Position numbers and translations under genes: made by a program. Positions 15,991 through 24,071 of a DNA stretch of 64,000 nucleotides are shown one piece after another (position 1 is the first letter of the stretch; the number at the start of each line of letters is the position of its first letter). Source of the DNA: Micromonospora sp. WMMD1102 (GTDB taxonomy: Bacteria > Actinomycetota > Actinomycetes > Mycobacteriales > Micromonosporaceae); assembly GCF_029626265.1 (NCBI RefSeq), contig NZ_JARUBN010000001.1, positions 868,001 through 932,000 of the forward strand, written 5' to 3'. The notes under the pieces are model-generated. The model searched no databases. It saw only the letters and a program-made list of their open reading frames with translations, and had not been told where the DNA came from.

Positions 15991-16889
15991 AGGTCGTCTA
16001 CATCACCGGGTGGCTGCGCAGCGGCAGCACCATCCTGGGCAACGTGCTCAACGAGCTGCCGGGGGTGCTGCACGTCGGCGAGCTGCACTACCTGTGGCAG
16101 AACGGGGTGCTGCGGCACGGCACCAACTCGCTCTGCGGCTGCGGCGAGCAGGTCGAGACGTGCCCGCTCTGGTCGTCGGTGGTGGCCACCCTCGACGCGC
16201 CGGACCTGTCCCGGCTGGCCACCCAGATGATGCGGTGGCAGCGCGGCGCCCTGCGTACCCGGCACACCCGGGCCCGGCTGGCGAACACCCCCGAGCAGGC
16301 CCGTGCGGTGGTGGACCGGACGGTCGCGCTCTACCGGGCCCTGGCGGAGCGGGGGGCGTCGCGGGCGATCGTGGACAGCTCCAAGTACCCGGCCGAGGCG
16401 GCGGCCCTGCTCAACCGGCCGGACGTCGACCTGCGCCTGGTGCACATCGTGCGCGACCCGCGCGCCACCGCGTACTCGTACCTGCGGGCGAAGCGCTACA
16501 TCGACCCGATGAGCCCGGCGGCCAGCACCTCGAACTGGGTCGGCTTCAACCTCGCCTCCGAGCTGGTCGGCAACGCCTCCAACGGGCGCTACCTGCGGGT
16601 GCGCCACGAGGACCTGACCCGGGAGCCGCGCCGGGTGGTCGCCGAGGTGCTCCGGTTCGCCGGGCTGGACGACGAGTCGCCGGTCGACGACGACGGCAAG
16701 GTCACCCTGGGGGTCAACCACACGGTCACCGGCAACCCGGACCGGCTCGGCCAGGGCACCGTGGCGATCCGGCCGGACGAGCGGTGGCGTACCGAGCTGC
16801 CGGCCGGGCACGCCGCGGTGAGCACCGCGCTCGCGTTGCCGCTGCTGCGCCGCTACCGGTATCCGCTGCGGGCGAAGGGAGCGGCGTGA
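15987..16889 (+). CDS. PAPS-dependent sulfotransferase
   Basis: The 300-residue protein has the 5'-phosphosulfate loop ITGWLRSGSTILGNVLNEL at its N-terminus and the 3'-phosphate segment VHIVRDPRATAYSYLRAKR near residue 155, both standard for sulfotransferases. It would sulfate a hydroxyl of a pathway intermediate. In vazabitide/azinomycin-type chemistry a sulfate ester acts as a leaving group for ring closure to an aziridine, so sulfate here may be transient rather than part of the product. That is inference. The ATGA overlaps the HK97-fold stop, and the two sulfate-activating genes close the operon. Confidence 0.93.
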   Translation: MKVVYITGWLRSGSTILGNVLNELPGVLHVGELHYLWQNGVLRHGTNSLCGCGEQVETCPLWSSVVATLDAPDLSRLATQMMRWQRGALRTRHTRARLANTPEQARAVVDRTVALYRALAERGASRAIVDSSKYPAEAAALLNRPDVDLRLVHIVRDPRATAYSYLRAKRYIDPMSPAASTSNWVGFNLASELVGNASNGRYLRVRHEDLTREPRRVVAEVLRFAGLDDESPVDDDGKVTLGVNHTVTGNPDRLGQGTVAIRPDERWRTELPAGHAAVSTALALPLLRRYRYPLRAKGAA

Positions 16890-17680
16890 TGGACCTCGGT
16901 CTGACCGGCCGGGTGGCCCTGGTCGCCGCCGCGAGCAGCGGGCTCGGCCTGGCGGTCGCCCGGGCGCTGGCCGCCGAGGGCGCGGACGTCTCCATCTCCG
17001 CCCGCGACCCGGAGCGGCTGGCCCGGGCACACGAGGAGGTCGACCGGGCCGGCCCGGGACGGGTGCTCAGCACGGTCGTCGACGTCACCGACGAGGCGGC
17101 CGCGGCCGGCTGGGTGCGGCGTACCGCCGAGGAGCTGGGTGCGCTGCACGTGGTGGTCACCAACTCGCCCGGCGTACCGCACGGCAGGGCCGACGCCTTC
17201 GCGGTGGACGACTACCGCCAGGCGTTCGACGGCTCCACGCTGCCGCACGTCGCGCTCACCCTGGCCGCCCTGCCGTACCTGCGGCAGGCCGGCTGGGGCC
17301 GGGTGCTGATGATCACCTCCGAGGCGGTACGCCAGCCGCTGCCGGGCACCGCCATGTCGGCGGTCGCCCGGCTCGGCGTGCTCGGCTTCGCCAAGGGGCT
17401 GGTGCACTCGCTGGGCGCCAGCGGCGTCACGGTGAACGTCCTCGCCCCCGGGGTGCACCAGACCCCGGCGTTCGAGGGGTTCGTCGCGGCGCACTCGCAG
17501 CGGTCCGGAGTGGACCGGGAGACCGCGCTGAAGGAGATCGCCGCCGAGGTGCCGCTCGGCCGGATCGGCCAGCCCGCCGACTTCGGCGCGCTCGCCGCGT
17601 TCCTGGCCAGCCGGCACGCCGGCTTCGTGACCGGCACGGTGCTGCTGGTCGACGGCGGAAACACCAGGGGGATCGGATGA
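16889..17680 (+). CDS. SDR-fold protein lacking the catalytic Tyr-x-x-x-Lys
   Basis: The 263-residue Rossmann protein is clearly of the classical short-chain dehydrogenase family: VALVAAASSGLGLAVARAL nucleotide loop, VVTNSPG in place of NNAG, MITSEAV with the catalytic Ser, and a C-terminal VTGTVLLVDGGNT. The active-site YxxxK is replaced by a segment reading MSAVARLG. Aligned on the following GFAKGL helix, Tyr and Lys correspond to Ser and Arg. It is therefore either a non-redox catalyst (for example elimination or cyclisation), a structural partner or an unusual reductase. TGATG coupling to the sulfotransferase suggests that they act in succession. Confidence 0.85.
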   Translation: MDLGLTGRVALVAAASSGLGLAVARALAAEGADVSISARDPERLARAHEEVDRAGPGRVLSTVVDVTDEAAAAGWVRRTAEELGALHVVVTNSPGVPHGRADAFAVDDYRQAFDGSTLPHVALTLAALPYLRQAGWGRVLMITSEAVRQPLPGTAMSAVARLGVLGFAKGLVHSLGASGVTVNVLAPGVHQTPAFEGFVAAHSQRSGVDRETALKEIAAEVPLGRIGQPADFGALAAFLASRHAGFVTGTVLLVDGGNTRGIG

Positions 17681-18567
17681 GCGTCGAGGTACTGGAGGCG
17701 GAGGCCGTCCACATCATCCGGGAGGTGGCGGCCGAGTTCGAGCGGCCGGTGCTGCTCTTCTCCGGTGGCAAGGACTCGATCGTCATGCTCCGGCTAGCCG
17801 AGAAGGCGTTCCGGCCGGCGCCGATCCCGTTCCCGGTGCTGCACGTCGACACCGGGCACAACTTCCCCGAGGTGCTCGACTACCGGGACAGGCGGGTCGC
17901 CGAGCTGGGGGTGCAGCTGATCTGCGCCTCGGTGCAGGAGTCGATCGACACCGGCCGGGTGGTCGAGGAGACCGGGCCGCGGGCCAGCCGCAACCGGTTG
18001 CAGACCACCACCCTGCTGGACGCCCTCGACAAGTACGGCTTCGACGCCGCGTTCGGCGGGGCCCGCCGGGACGAGGAGAAGGCCCGGGCCAAGGAGCGGA
18101 TCTTCTCCTTCCGGGACGAGTTCGGCCAGTGGGACCCGAAGAACCAGCGGCCCGAGCTGTGGAACCTGTTCAACACCCGGATCCGGCGCGGGGAGCACAT
18201 CCGGGTCTTCCCGCTCTCCAACTGGACCGAGCTGGACGTCTGGCGGTACATCGAGCGGGACGGGCTGGAGGTGCCGTCGATCTACTTTGCGCACCGCCGC
18301 CGGGTCTTCGAGCGGGACGGCATGCTGCTGGCCGAGAACCCGTACCAGGCGCCCGGTCCGGGCGCGGAGGTGGTCGAGGCCACCGTCCGGTACCGCACGG
18401 TCGGCGACATGACCTGCACCGGGGCCGTCGAGTCCGGGGCGCGCACCGTCGCCGACATCGTCAGGGAGGTCGCGTCGACCCGGATCACCGAGCGCGGGGC
18501 GACCCGGGCCGACGACCGGGTCAGCGAGGCCGCCATGGAAGACCGCAAGCGGGAGGGGTACTTCTGA
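17677..18567 (+). CDS. cysD: Sulfate adenylyltransferase subunit 2
   Basis: The 296-residue PP-loop ATPase has LLFSGGKDSIVMLRL near residue 26, HVDTGHNFPEVLDYRD, FGGARRDEEKARAKERIFSFRD and the C-terminal TVGDMTCTGAVES, all standard CysD sequences. With CysN it makes adenosine phosphosulfate (APS) from sulfate and ATP. ATGA overlap with the SDR gene. The copy in this operon presumably supplies activated sulfate to the neighbouring sulfotransferase rather than to cysteine synthesis. Confidence 0.97.
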   Translation: MSVEVLEAEAVHIIREVAAEFERPVLLFSGGKDSIVMLRLAEKAFRPAPIPFPVLHVDTGHNFPEVLDYRDRRVAELGVQLICASVQESIDTGRVVEETGPRASRNRLQTTTLLDALDKYGFDAAFGGARRDEEKARAKERIFSFRDEFGQWDPKNQRPELWNLFNTRIRRGEHIRVFPLSNWTELDVWRYIERDGLEVPSIYFAHRRRVFERDGMLLAENPYQAPGPGAEVVEATVRYRTVGDMTCTGAVESGARTVADIVREVASTRITERGATRADDRVSEAAMEDRKREGYF

Positions 18568-18569
18568 CC

Positions 18570-19811
18570 ATGGACATCCTCCGGTTCGCCACCGCCGGCT
18601 CGGTCGACGACGGCAAGAGCACCCTCATCGGCCGTCTGCTCTACGACTCCAAGTCCACCTTCACCGACCAGTTGGCGGCGGTGGAGCGGGCCAGCCGGGA
18701 CCGTGGCGACGAGTACACGAACCTGGCCCTGCTCACCGACGGCCTGCGGGCCGAGCGGGAGCAGGGCATCACCATCGACGTGGCGTACGGCTACTTCGCC
18801 ACGCCCAAGCGGAAGTTCATCATCGCCGACACCCCCGGGCACGCCCAGTACACCCGGAACATGGTGACCGGGGCCTCCACGGCGGATCTGGCGATCATCC
18901 TGGTCGACGCGACCAAGGGGCTGGTCGAGCAGAGCCGCCGGCACGCCTTCCTGGTCAGCCTGCTCGGCGTGCCGCACCTGGTGGTCTGCGTCAACAAGAT
19001 GGACCTGGTCGGCTACGACGAGGCGGTCTTCGAGCGGATCCGGGCGGAGTTCTCGGCGTTCACCTCGAAGCTCTCGGCCCGGGACGTGACATTCGTGCCG
19101 ATCTCCGCGCTGCGCGGCGACAACGTGGTCAGCCGCTCCTACGAGATGGGCTGGTACGGCGGCGCCCCGCTGCTGCACCACCTGGAGAACGTGCACATCG
19201 CGTCGGACCGGAACCTGGTCGACGCCCGCTTCCCGGTGCAGTACGTCATCCGGCCGCAGTCGCACGCCTACCGCGACTACCGGGGCTACGCCGGCCAGGT
19301 CGCCGGCGGCGTGCTGCGCCCCGGCGACGAGGTGCTGCACCTGCCCACCGGGCTGACCACCCGGATCGCCGGGATCGACGGCCCGGACGGCCCGGTGGAC
19401 GAGGCCGCCCCGCCGATGTCGGTGGTGCTGCGGCTCGCCGACGACCTCGACATCTCCCGGGGCGACATGATCTGCCGGCCGCACAACGCCCCGACCCCGA
19501 CCCAGGACCTCGACTCCCTGGTGGTCTGGATGACCGACCGGCCGCTCCGGCCGGGCCAGCGGCTGCTGGTCAAGCACACCACCCGGACCGCCCGGGCGGT
19601 GGTGAAGGACCTGCGCTACCGGCTGGACGTGAACACCCTGCACCGGGACGAGGACGCCGCCGAGCTGCGGTGCAACGAGATCGGCCGGTTGCACCTGCGG
19701 GTCACCCAGCCGCTCTTCTGCGACCCGTACTCCCGCAACCGGCTGACCGGCGCGTTCATCCTGATCGACGAGGCGACGAACCTGACGGTCGGCGCGGGGG
19801 TCGTCAACTGA
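18570..19811 (+). CDS. cysN: Sulfate adenylyltransferase subunit 1 (GTPase), without APS-kinase domain
   Basis: The 413-residue GTPase shows AGSVDDGKSTLIGRLL (G1), DTPGHAQYTRNM (G3) and VNKMD (G4), followed by EF-Tu-like beta-barrel domains. It ends VGAGVVN, without the fused CysC kinase domain found in longer actinobacterial CysNC proteins. No separate APS kinase is seen in the window, so PAPS for the sulfotransferase must be completed by a kinase encoded elsewhere. The ATG lies two bases after the cysD stop. It is the last gene of the core operon, followed by a hairpin. Confidence 0.97.
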   Translation: MDILRFATAGSVDDGKSTLIGRLLYDSKSTFTDQLAAVERASRDRGDEYTNLALLTDGLRAEREQGITIDVAYGYFATPKRKFIIADTPGHAQYTRNMVTGASTADLAIILVDATKGLVEQSRRHAFLVSLLGVPHLVVCVNKMDLVGYDEAVFERIRAEFSAFTSKLSARDVTFVPISALRGDNVVSRSYEMGWYGGAPLLHHLENVHIASDRNLVDARFPVQYVIRPQSHAYRDYRGYAGQVAGGVLRPGDEVLHLPTGLTTRIAGIDGPDGPVDEAAPPMSVVLRLADDLDISRGDMICRPHNAPTPTQDLDSLVVWMTDRPLRPGQRLLVKHTTRTARAVVKDLRYRLDVNTLHRDEDAAELRCNEIGRLHLRVTQPLFCDPYSRNRLTGAFILIDEATNLTVGAGVVN

Positions 19812-19825
19812 CCCGGACCGACACC

Positions 19826-19853
19826 GGCGCCGCTCCCGCGAGGGGGCGGCGCC
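19826..19853. terminator. Hairpin terminator between convergent cysN and LAL regulator
   Basis: A 12-bp stem (one G-T pair) of GGCGCCGCTCCC and GGGGGCGGCGCC closes a GCGA tetraloop 15 bases after the cysN stop. It can serve both the rightward operon and the leftward regulator gene. Confidence 0.8.
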
Positions 19854-19936
19854 GCTGTCGTTCTGGGCTGGTCCGGGGGTTCGGCTCGGGTCCGGCCGGC
19901 TTCGTTGTGGTCCGGCCCGGGGCCGGGCGGATTCGT

Positions 19937-22549
19937 TCAGCTGACGGTCTCGGTGAGCAGCACCCGCAGGTCGCCCAGCTCCGCCCGGGTGCTGATGCCG
20001 AGCTTGCGGTACACCCGGTGCAGGTGGTTCTCCACGGTGCGTACCGACAGCACCAGGCGGCGCCCGATTTCCTTGCTGGACAGGCCGTGCGAGGCGAGTT
20101 CGGCGATCTCGCTCTCCCGGGGCGTGATGTGCGGTGCCTCCAGGATGGACAGTGCCGGGCAGCGCGGCACGTCCTCGCAGCGGCGGATCAGGGTGAGCGC
20201 CCGGGCGGTCGCCGCGGACGCCAGGGCGAGCTGGCCGCCGTTGCGGTGCCGGATCGACTCCTCGGCGGCGGCCTCGGCGGCGAGCAGCGAACTGCCCAGC
20301 TCCGCGAAGCCGGCCGAGACCTCGGCCAGCGTGCCGGCGTCGCCGTCGGCCACCGCACGGGCGTGGCTGGCGTACAGCCCGGCGAGGCGGTGGCCGGAGT
20401 CGTCGGCGAGTACCCGCAGCCGGTCCGCGGCCCGTTCCGCCGCACCCAGCCGGACCACGTCGTGCAGGGCGAGCGCCTCGAACCCGACCGCGCCGGCGGA
20501 CCGGGCGAGCCGCGCGGCGCGCTGGGCGAGCGGTACGCCGTCACCGTGCTGCGCGGCGGCGACCCAGGTGCGGGCCAGCTCGATCCACGGAGTCAGCACC
20601 CGCATCGAGGCGGCGGGCAGCCGGTCCACCTCGGCCAGGTTCTCCCCGGCGGCGTCCGTGTCGCCGGTCAGGGCGTGACCGTGCGCCATCAACCCGAGCA
20701 GGAGGGCCAGCATGCTGCTGGGACCGTACTGGCGGGCGATCGAGACGCCCTCCCGGGACCAGGAGATCTCCTCGCGCAGCCGGCCCCGCATCCGGGCGAC
20801 CAGGCCGCGCAGCAGGCACGCCATCGCCAGGCCGAACGGCCAGTTGCCGGCCAGCGCCCGGTCGTAGCTCTCCCGGGCCCGCTGCTCGGCCGCCTCGAAC
20901 TGGCCGGTCCACAACTGGCCGTGCACCACGCCGAGGTCGGCGAGGACCGCCAGCCAGGGCGCGTCGGCCGGCCACTCGCCGTCGAGTTCCGCCACCCCTT
21001 CGCCGGCCCGGCCGGCGAAGACCATCGACAGGCCGGCCGCGACCCGGGCCTCGGGTTCGCCCGGCACGGTGCCGGCGAGTTCCAGGGCGGACTCGGCGGA
21101 GCCGGCGAGGGCGCGCAGCAGCGCCTGCCGGGCGACCAGCCGGGCGCGGGCCGCCCCGCTGGTCAGCTCGGCGGCGGTGACCCGCAACAGCGCTTCGGCC
21201 TGGACCGGACGGTCCAGGCCGAAGAAGAGGATGAAGGCGCGCACCGCAACCACCCGGGCCCGGTCGTCGTCGTCCTCCGGTATCCCGAGCTGGGCCAGCG
21301 CGGCATCGGCCTCCACCGGCCGGCCGGTGAAGAGCAGGCTGTAGCCGAGCGGTTCCGCGGCCGGCGCACCGCCACCGGCGGCGAGCGCGCGCCGGCCGAG
21401 CAGCTCGGCCAGCTCCAGGTCCATCGCCACCCAGGCACCCCGGGCGGCCGTCACCGTGCTTCCGCCGTCCTCCGGTCCGGGCCGCCGGCCGCTCTCCATC
21501 CGCCACCGGGCGGCCCGGGCCAGCTCCACCGGATGCTGGCTGGTCGCCTCGACGAGGCCGGCGCAGCGGTCCAGCCAGCGCTGGGCGCGCAGCCGGGGGG
21601 TGACGGCACGCAGCACCTCGCCGTAGATGGGGTACGCCAGCCGCGCCTGGTCCTGACCGTCACATTGCTCGATCCGGACCACGCCGTGCGCCTCGGCGGC
21701 CTCCAGCACGTCGGGTGCGATCAGCTCACCCACCACGAGCGGGTCGATCGGCTCGGTGAAGGCGAGCAGCTCCAGAGCGGGCCGGCACTCCGCCGGTGCC
21801 GCCGCCAGCCGCTCGTCGACCAGGTCCGCCAGCCAGGACGGCACGGCGAAGTGGCCGGTCAGCCGCCACATTCCGGCCGCCGGGTCGGCGACCAGCCGGC
21901 CGGCCGCGAGCTGGGCGGTGAGCAGTTCGCGTACCCAGAGCGCGTTGCCGGCGGTGGCCTCCCAGAAGCGCTGCACCAGCGCCCCGTCCACCTGGCCGTG
22001 CAGCGCCTCGGTGAGGATCTGCTGCACCTCGTCGCGGGTCAGCGCAGCTACCTCGATCCACTCGGCCAGCCCGTCGGTCCACAGCTCGACGATCGGCCGC
22101 GGCAGCCGGCGGCCCTGGCGCACGGTGGTCAGGATGAACAGTTCGCCGCGCCGTGCCATCCGGACCGCCAGCGCGGCCGAGGCCTCGTCCAGCAGGTGGG
22201 CGTCGTCGGCGACCAGCACCAGGCGGCGCCGGCCGGCGTGCTTGCGCAGCGACTCGGCGGCCAGCCGCAGCGAGTCGCCGGTGAACGGGGCGCTGAGCAG
22301 CGCGGAGGGTAGGTGTTCGGCGAGCGCGCCGAACGGTACGTTGGCGGTGGCCGACGTGGTGGCGGCGTGGATGACCCGGTGGGTCGCCGGGTCGGCGCGG
22401 CCGGCCGCCTCGACCTGCAGGCGGCTCTTGCCGACGCCCTCGGTGCCGGTGAGTGCCACCCCGGCGATGTCGTCGTTTGCCATCGCGGTCGCGATCCGGG
22501 CCAGCTCGGCGTGTCGGCCGGCGAACACCTGCCGCAGCCGGTCCCCCAT
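19937..22549 (-). CDS. LuxR-family LAL-type regulator
   Basis: The 870-residue protein has the layout of large ATP-binding LuxR regulators: an N-terminal AAA/NB domain with Walker A (ALTGTEGVGKSRL) and Walker B (LVLVADDAHLLD), a long helical repeat region, and a C-terminal LuxR helix-turn-helix (TPRESEIAELASHGLSSKEIGRRLVLSVRTVENHLHRVYRKLG). The ATG at 22,549 is preferred over a GTG five codons upstream because GAGGAA lies seven bases before it. LAL regulators commonly activate macrolide and other clusters. It is divergent from the glycosyltransferase operon, and triple GTAGC repeats lie in the intervening DNA. Confidence 0.93.
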   Translation of the reverse strand: MGDRLRQVFAGRHAELARIATAMANDDIAGVALTGTEGVGKSRLQVEAAGRADPATHRVIHAATTSATANVPFGALAEHLPSALLSAPFTGDSLRLAAESLRKHAGRRRLVLVADDAHLLDEASAALAVRMARRGELFILTTVRQGRRLPRPIVELWTDGLAEWIEVAALTRDEVQQILTEALHGQVDGALVQRFWEATAGNALWVRELLTAQLAAGRLVADPAAGMWRLTGHFAVPSWLADLVDERLAAAPAECRPALELLAFTEPIDPLVVGELIAPDVLEAAEAHGVVRIEQCDGQDQARLAYPIYGEVLRAVTPRLRAQRWLDRCAGLVEATSQHPVELARAARWRMESGRRPGPEDGGSTVTAARGAWVAMDLELAELLGRRALAAGGGAPAAEPLGYSLLFTGRPVEADAALAQLGIPEDDDDRARVVAVRAFILFFGLDRPVQAEALLRVTAAELTSGAARARLVARQALLRALAGSAESALELAGTVPGEPEARVAAGLSMVFAGRAGEGVAELDGEWPADAPWLAVLADLGVVHGQLWTGQFEAAEQRARESYDRALAGNWPFGLAMACLLRGLVARMRGRLREEISWSREGVSIARQYGPSSMLALLLGLMAHGHALTGDTDAAGENLAEVDRLPAASMRVLTPWIELARTWVAAAQHGDGVPLAQRAARLARSAGAVGFEALALHDVVRLGAAERAADRLRVLADDSGHRLAGLYASHARAVADGDAGTLAEVSAGFAELGSSLLAAEAAAEESIRHRNGGQLALASAATARALTLIRRCEDVPRCPALSILEAPHITPRESEIAELASHGLSSKEIGRRLVLSVRTVENHLHRVYRKLGISTRAELGDLRVLLTETVS

Positions 22550-22856
22550 GGTCGTATTCCTCACCGCGTCAGCGTCAGCTCGGCGGCTATCGACTCACTT
22601 TCGATCCGCCATGCGGTGCACGCTGGCGCTGGTGGCGGCGGTCGGCACCGCGCCGCGCGCCGGCTGAAGCTCGCGGACCCCCGTGCACCGCAGTACGGCC
22701 CGCTGCGCTGAGTAGCGGCCGTCGGAGCGGTTGAGTAGCCCTCGTTCGCAAGCGGGGTAGCCGCGGACCTGCCACTTCAGCAGTGCTGCCCTCGTATCGT
22801 CGCCGGTGCCGGCAAGCTTGCTCACCGAATTCCAGCTCTCGTGAAGAGGGGCGCAG
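22550..22856. other. Divergent promoter region between LAL regulator and GT2 operon
   Basis: There is no gene here. The main visible structure is the phased heptamer array at 22,708-22,762. A GAAGAGGGG stretch lies about ten bases before the ATG at 22,857 and probably serves as its ribosome site. Confidence 0.6.
22708..22762 (+). promoter_or_regulatory. Three phased GTAGC repeats (putative SARP site)
   Basis: CTGAGTAGC starts at 22,708, TTGAGTAGC at 22,731 and CGGGGTAGC at 22,753. The 23- and 22-bp steps put all three on the same face of the helix. The array lies about 100-150 bp upstream of the GT2 start. This is the best example of the heptamer repeated across the cluster. Confidence 0.55.
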
Positions 22857-24056
22857 ATGTCGTACACGAAGCCTACCGATCCCGCGGTGCTGGCGACGGC
22901 GGTCACCGACAACCTCGTCGTCGCGGTCGACCCTGACGCACCGGCCTCCGGCCTCTACTACTGGGAAATCTCCCGGCCCTGGCGCGACAAGGTCGTCGAC
23001 GCGGTCCGGGCCTGCACCGACCCGACCATCCGGACGCTCGGCGAGGGCCTGCTGGCCGAGCCGACGGACCACCGCCGCTACTGGGAGCTGCACGCGGCGC
23101 TGCTGGAGCGGCAGGGGAAGCAGCCCGAGATCGACGAGCTGCTGCACCTCGGCTGGCGGGCCGAGTGCAACTCGCGGCTCGGCCACGTGCTCAACAAGGG
23201 CTACGACCGGGACTCGACACCGGTGACGGTGGAGGAGATGAAGGCGTTCGACCCGGGTACGCCGCTGCCCGCCGGCGCCAAGCCCGAGGTCCTGGTCGTG
23301 ATCCCGTTCCACAGCCGGCTGGAGGGCGGCGGAGACCGGCTGCGCAACCTGCTGGCCTGCCTGCGCTCGCTGCGCGACCAGTCCTTCCCGCGCGAGCACT
23401 ACCAGGTCACCGTCGTGGAGAGCGACGAGCAGTCGCGCTGGCGCGACGTGATCAGCCCGTTCGCCGACAACTACCTCTTCGCCCGCAAGGACGGGGTGTT
23501 CAACAAGTCCTGGGCGATGAACGCGGGTGTGGTGCACAGCCCCGGCCCCACCGAGATCATCTGCCACATGGACGCCGACGTGCTGGCCGACCGGGACTTC
23601 CTGGCCCGCAACGTGGAACGGATGCTCGGGCCCGGCACGATGGGGCACCTGCCGTACCGGGACATGCTGGCGATGGACTTCCCGTCCACCTGGCGGGCGA
23701 TCCGGGAGCGGCTGCACGGCGGGGCGGCGGCGGCCGACATGAACCGGGTGCGCGGGTTCACCCTGCGTCGGGGGCCGGGCCTCTGCTTCTTCGCCCGCGC
23801 CGAGCTGTACCACCGGGTCGGCGGGATGGACGAGCGCTACCAGGGCTGGGGCGGCGAGGACATCGAGTTCAACTACCGCTTCGGTTTCGACGCGGCGTAC
23901 GACGCGTACGAGGAGCCGCTGCTGCACATGCGGCACCCGTCGTACTCGGTGCTGCGCTCGGACGGGAAGTTGATCAACGCGCACCTGGTGCCGGGTACCT
24001 GGCGGCCGGAGCGCCCGATCGGTCAACTCGACCAGTTCACCCCGGTCGGGGTCTAG
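22857..24056 (+). CDS. Family 2 glycosyltransferase with C-terminal galactosyltransferase-like domain
   Basis: The 399-residue protein has a roughly 140-residue N-terminal extension of unknown role. It is followed by a GT-A nucleotide-sugar domain (VLVVIPFHSRLEGGGDR, ICHMDADVLADRDF with the metal-binding DxD) and the acceptor-side motif GMDERYQGWGGEDIEFNYR seen in chondroitin-synthase/galactosyltransferase families. It is soluble, with no membrane span. It should transfer a sugar from a UDP donor, for which the window encodes UDP-glucuronate, UDP-xylose and a further uronic or amino sugar. It starts the operon that continues with the AMP ligase 15 bases downstream. Confidence 0.9.
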   Translation: MSYTKPTDPAVLATAVTDNLVVAVDPDAPASGLYYWEISRPWRDKVVDAVRACTDPTIRTLGEGLLAEPTDHRRYWELHAALLERQGKQPEIDELLHLGWRAECNSRLGHVLNKGYDRDSTPVTVEEMKAFDPGTPLPAGAKPEVLVVIPFHSRLEGGGDRLRNLLACLRSLRDQSFPREHYQVTVVESDEQSRWRDVISPFADNYLFARKDGVFNKSWAMNAGVVHSPGPTEIICHMDADVLADRDFLARNVERMLGPGTMGHLPYRDMLAMDFPSTWRAIRERLHGGAAAADMNRVRGFTLRRGPGLCFFARAELYHRVGGMDERYQGWGGEDIEFNYRFGFDAAYDAYEEPLLHMRHPSYSVLRSDGKLINAHLVPGTWRPERPIGQLDQFTPVGV

Positions 24057-24071
24057 CGCGGGAGGGGCGTC

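Noticed and set aside
19670..22312. 880-codon plus-strand frame
   Set aside because: It lies antisense to the LAL regulator, which has clear Walker and LuxR motifs; no ribosome site or protein family features.
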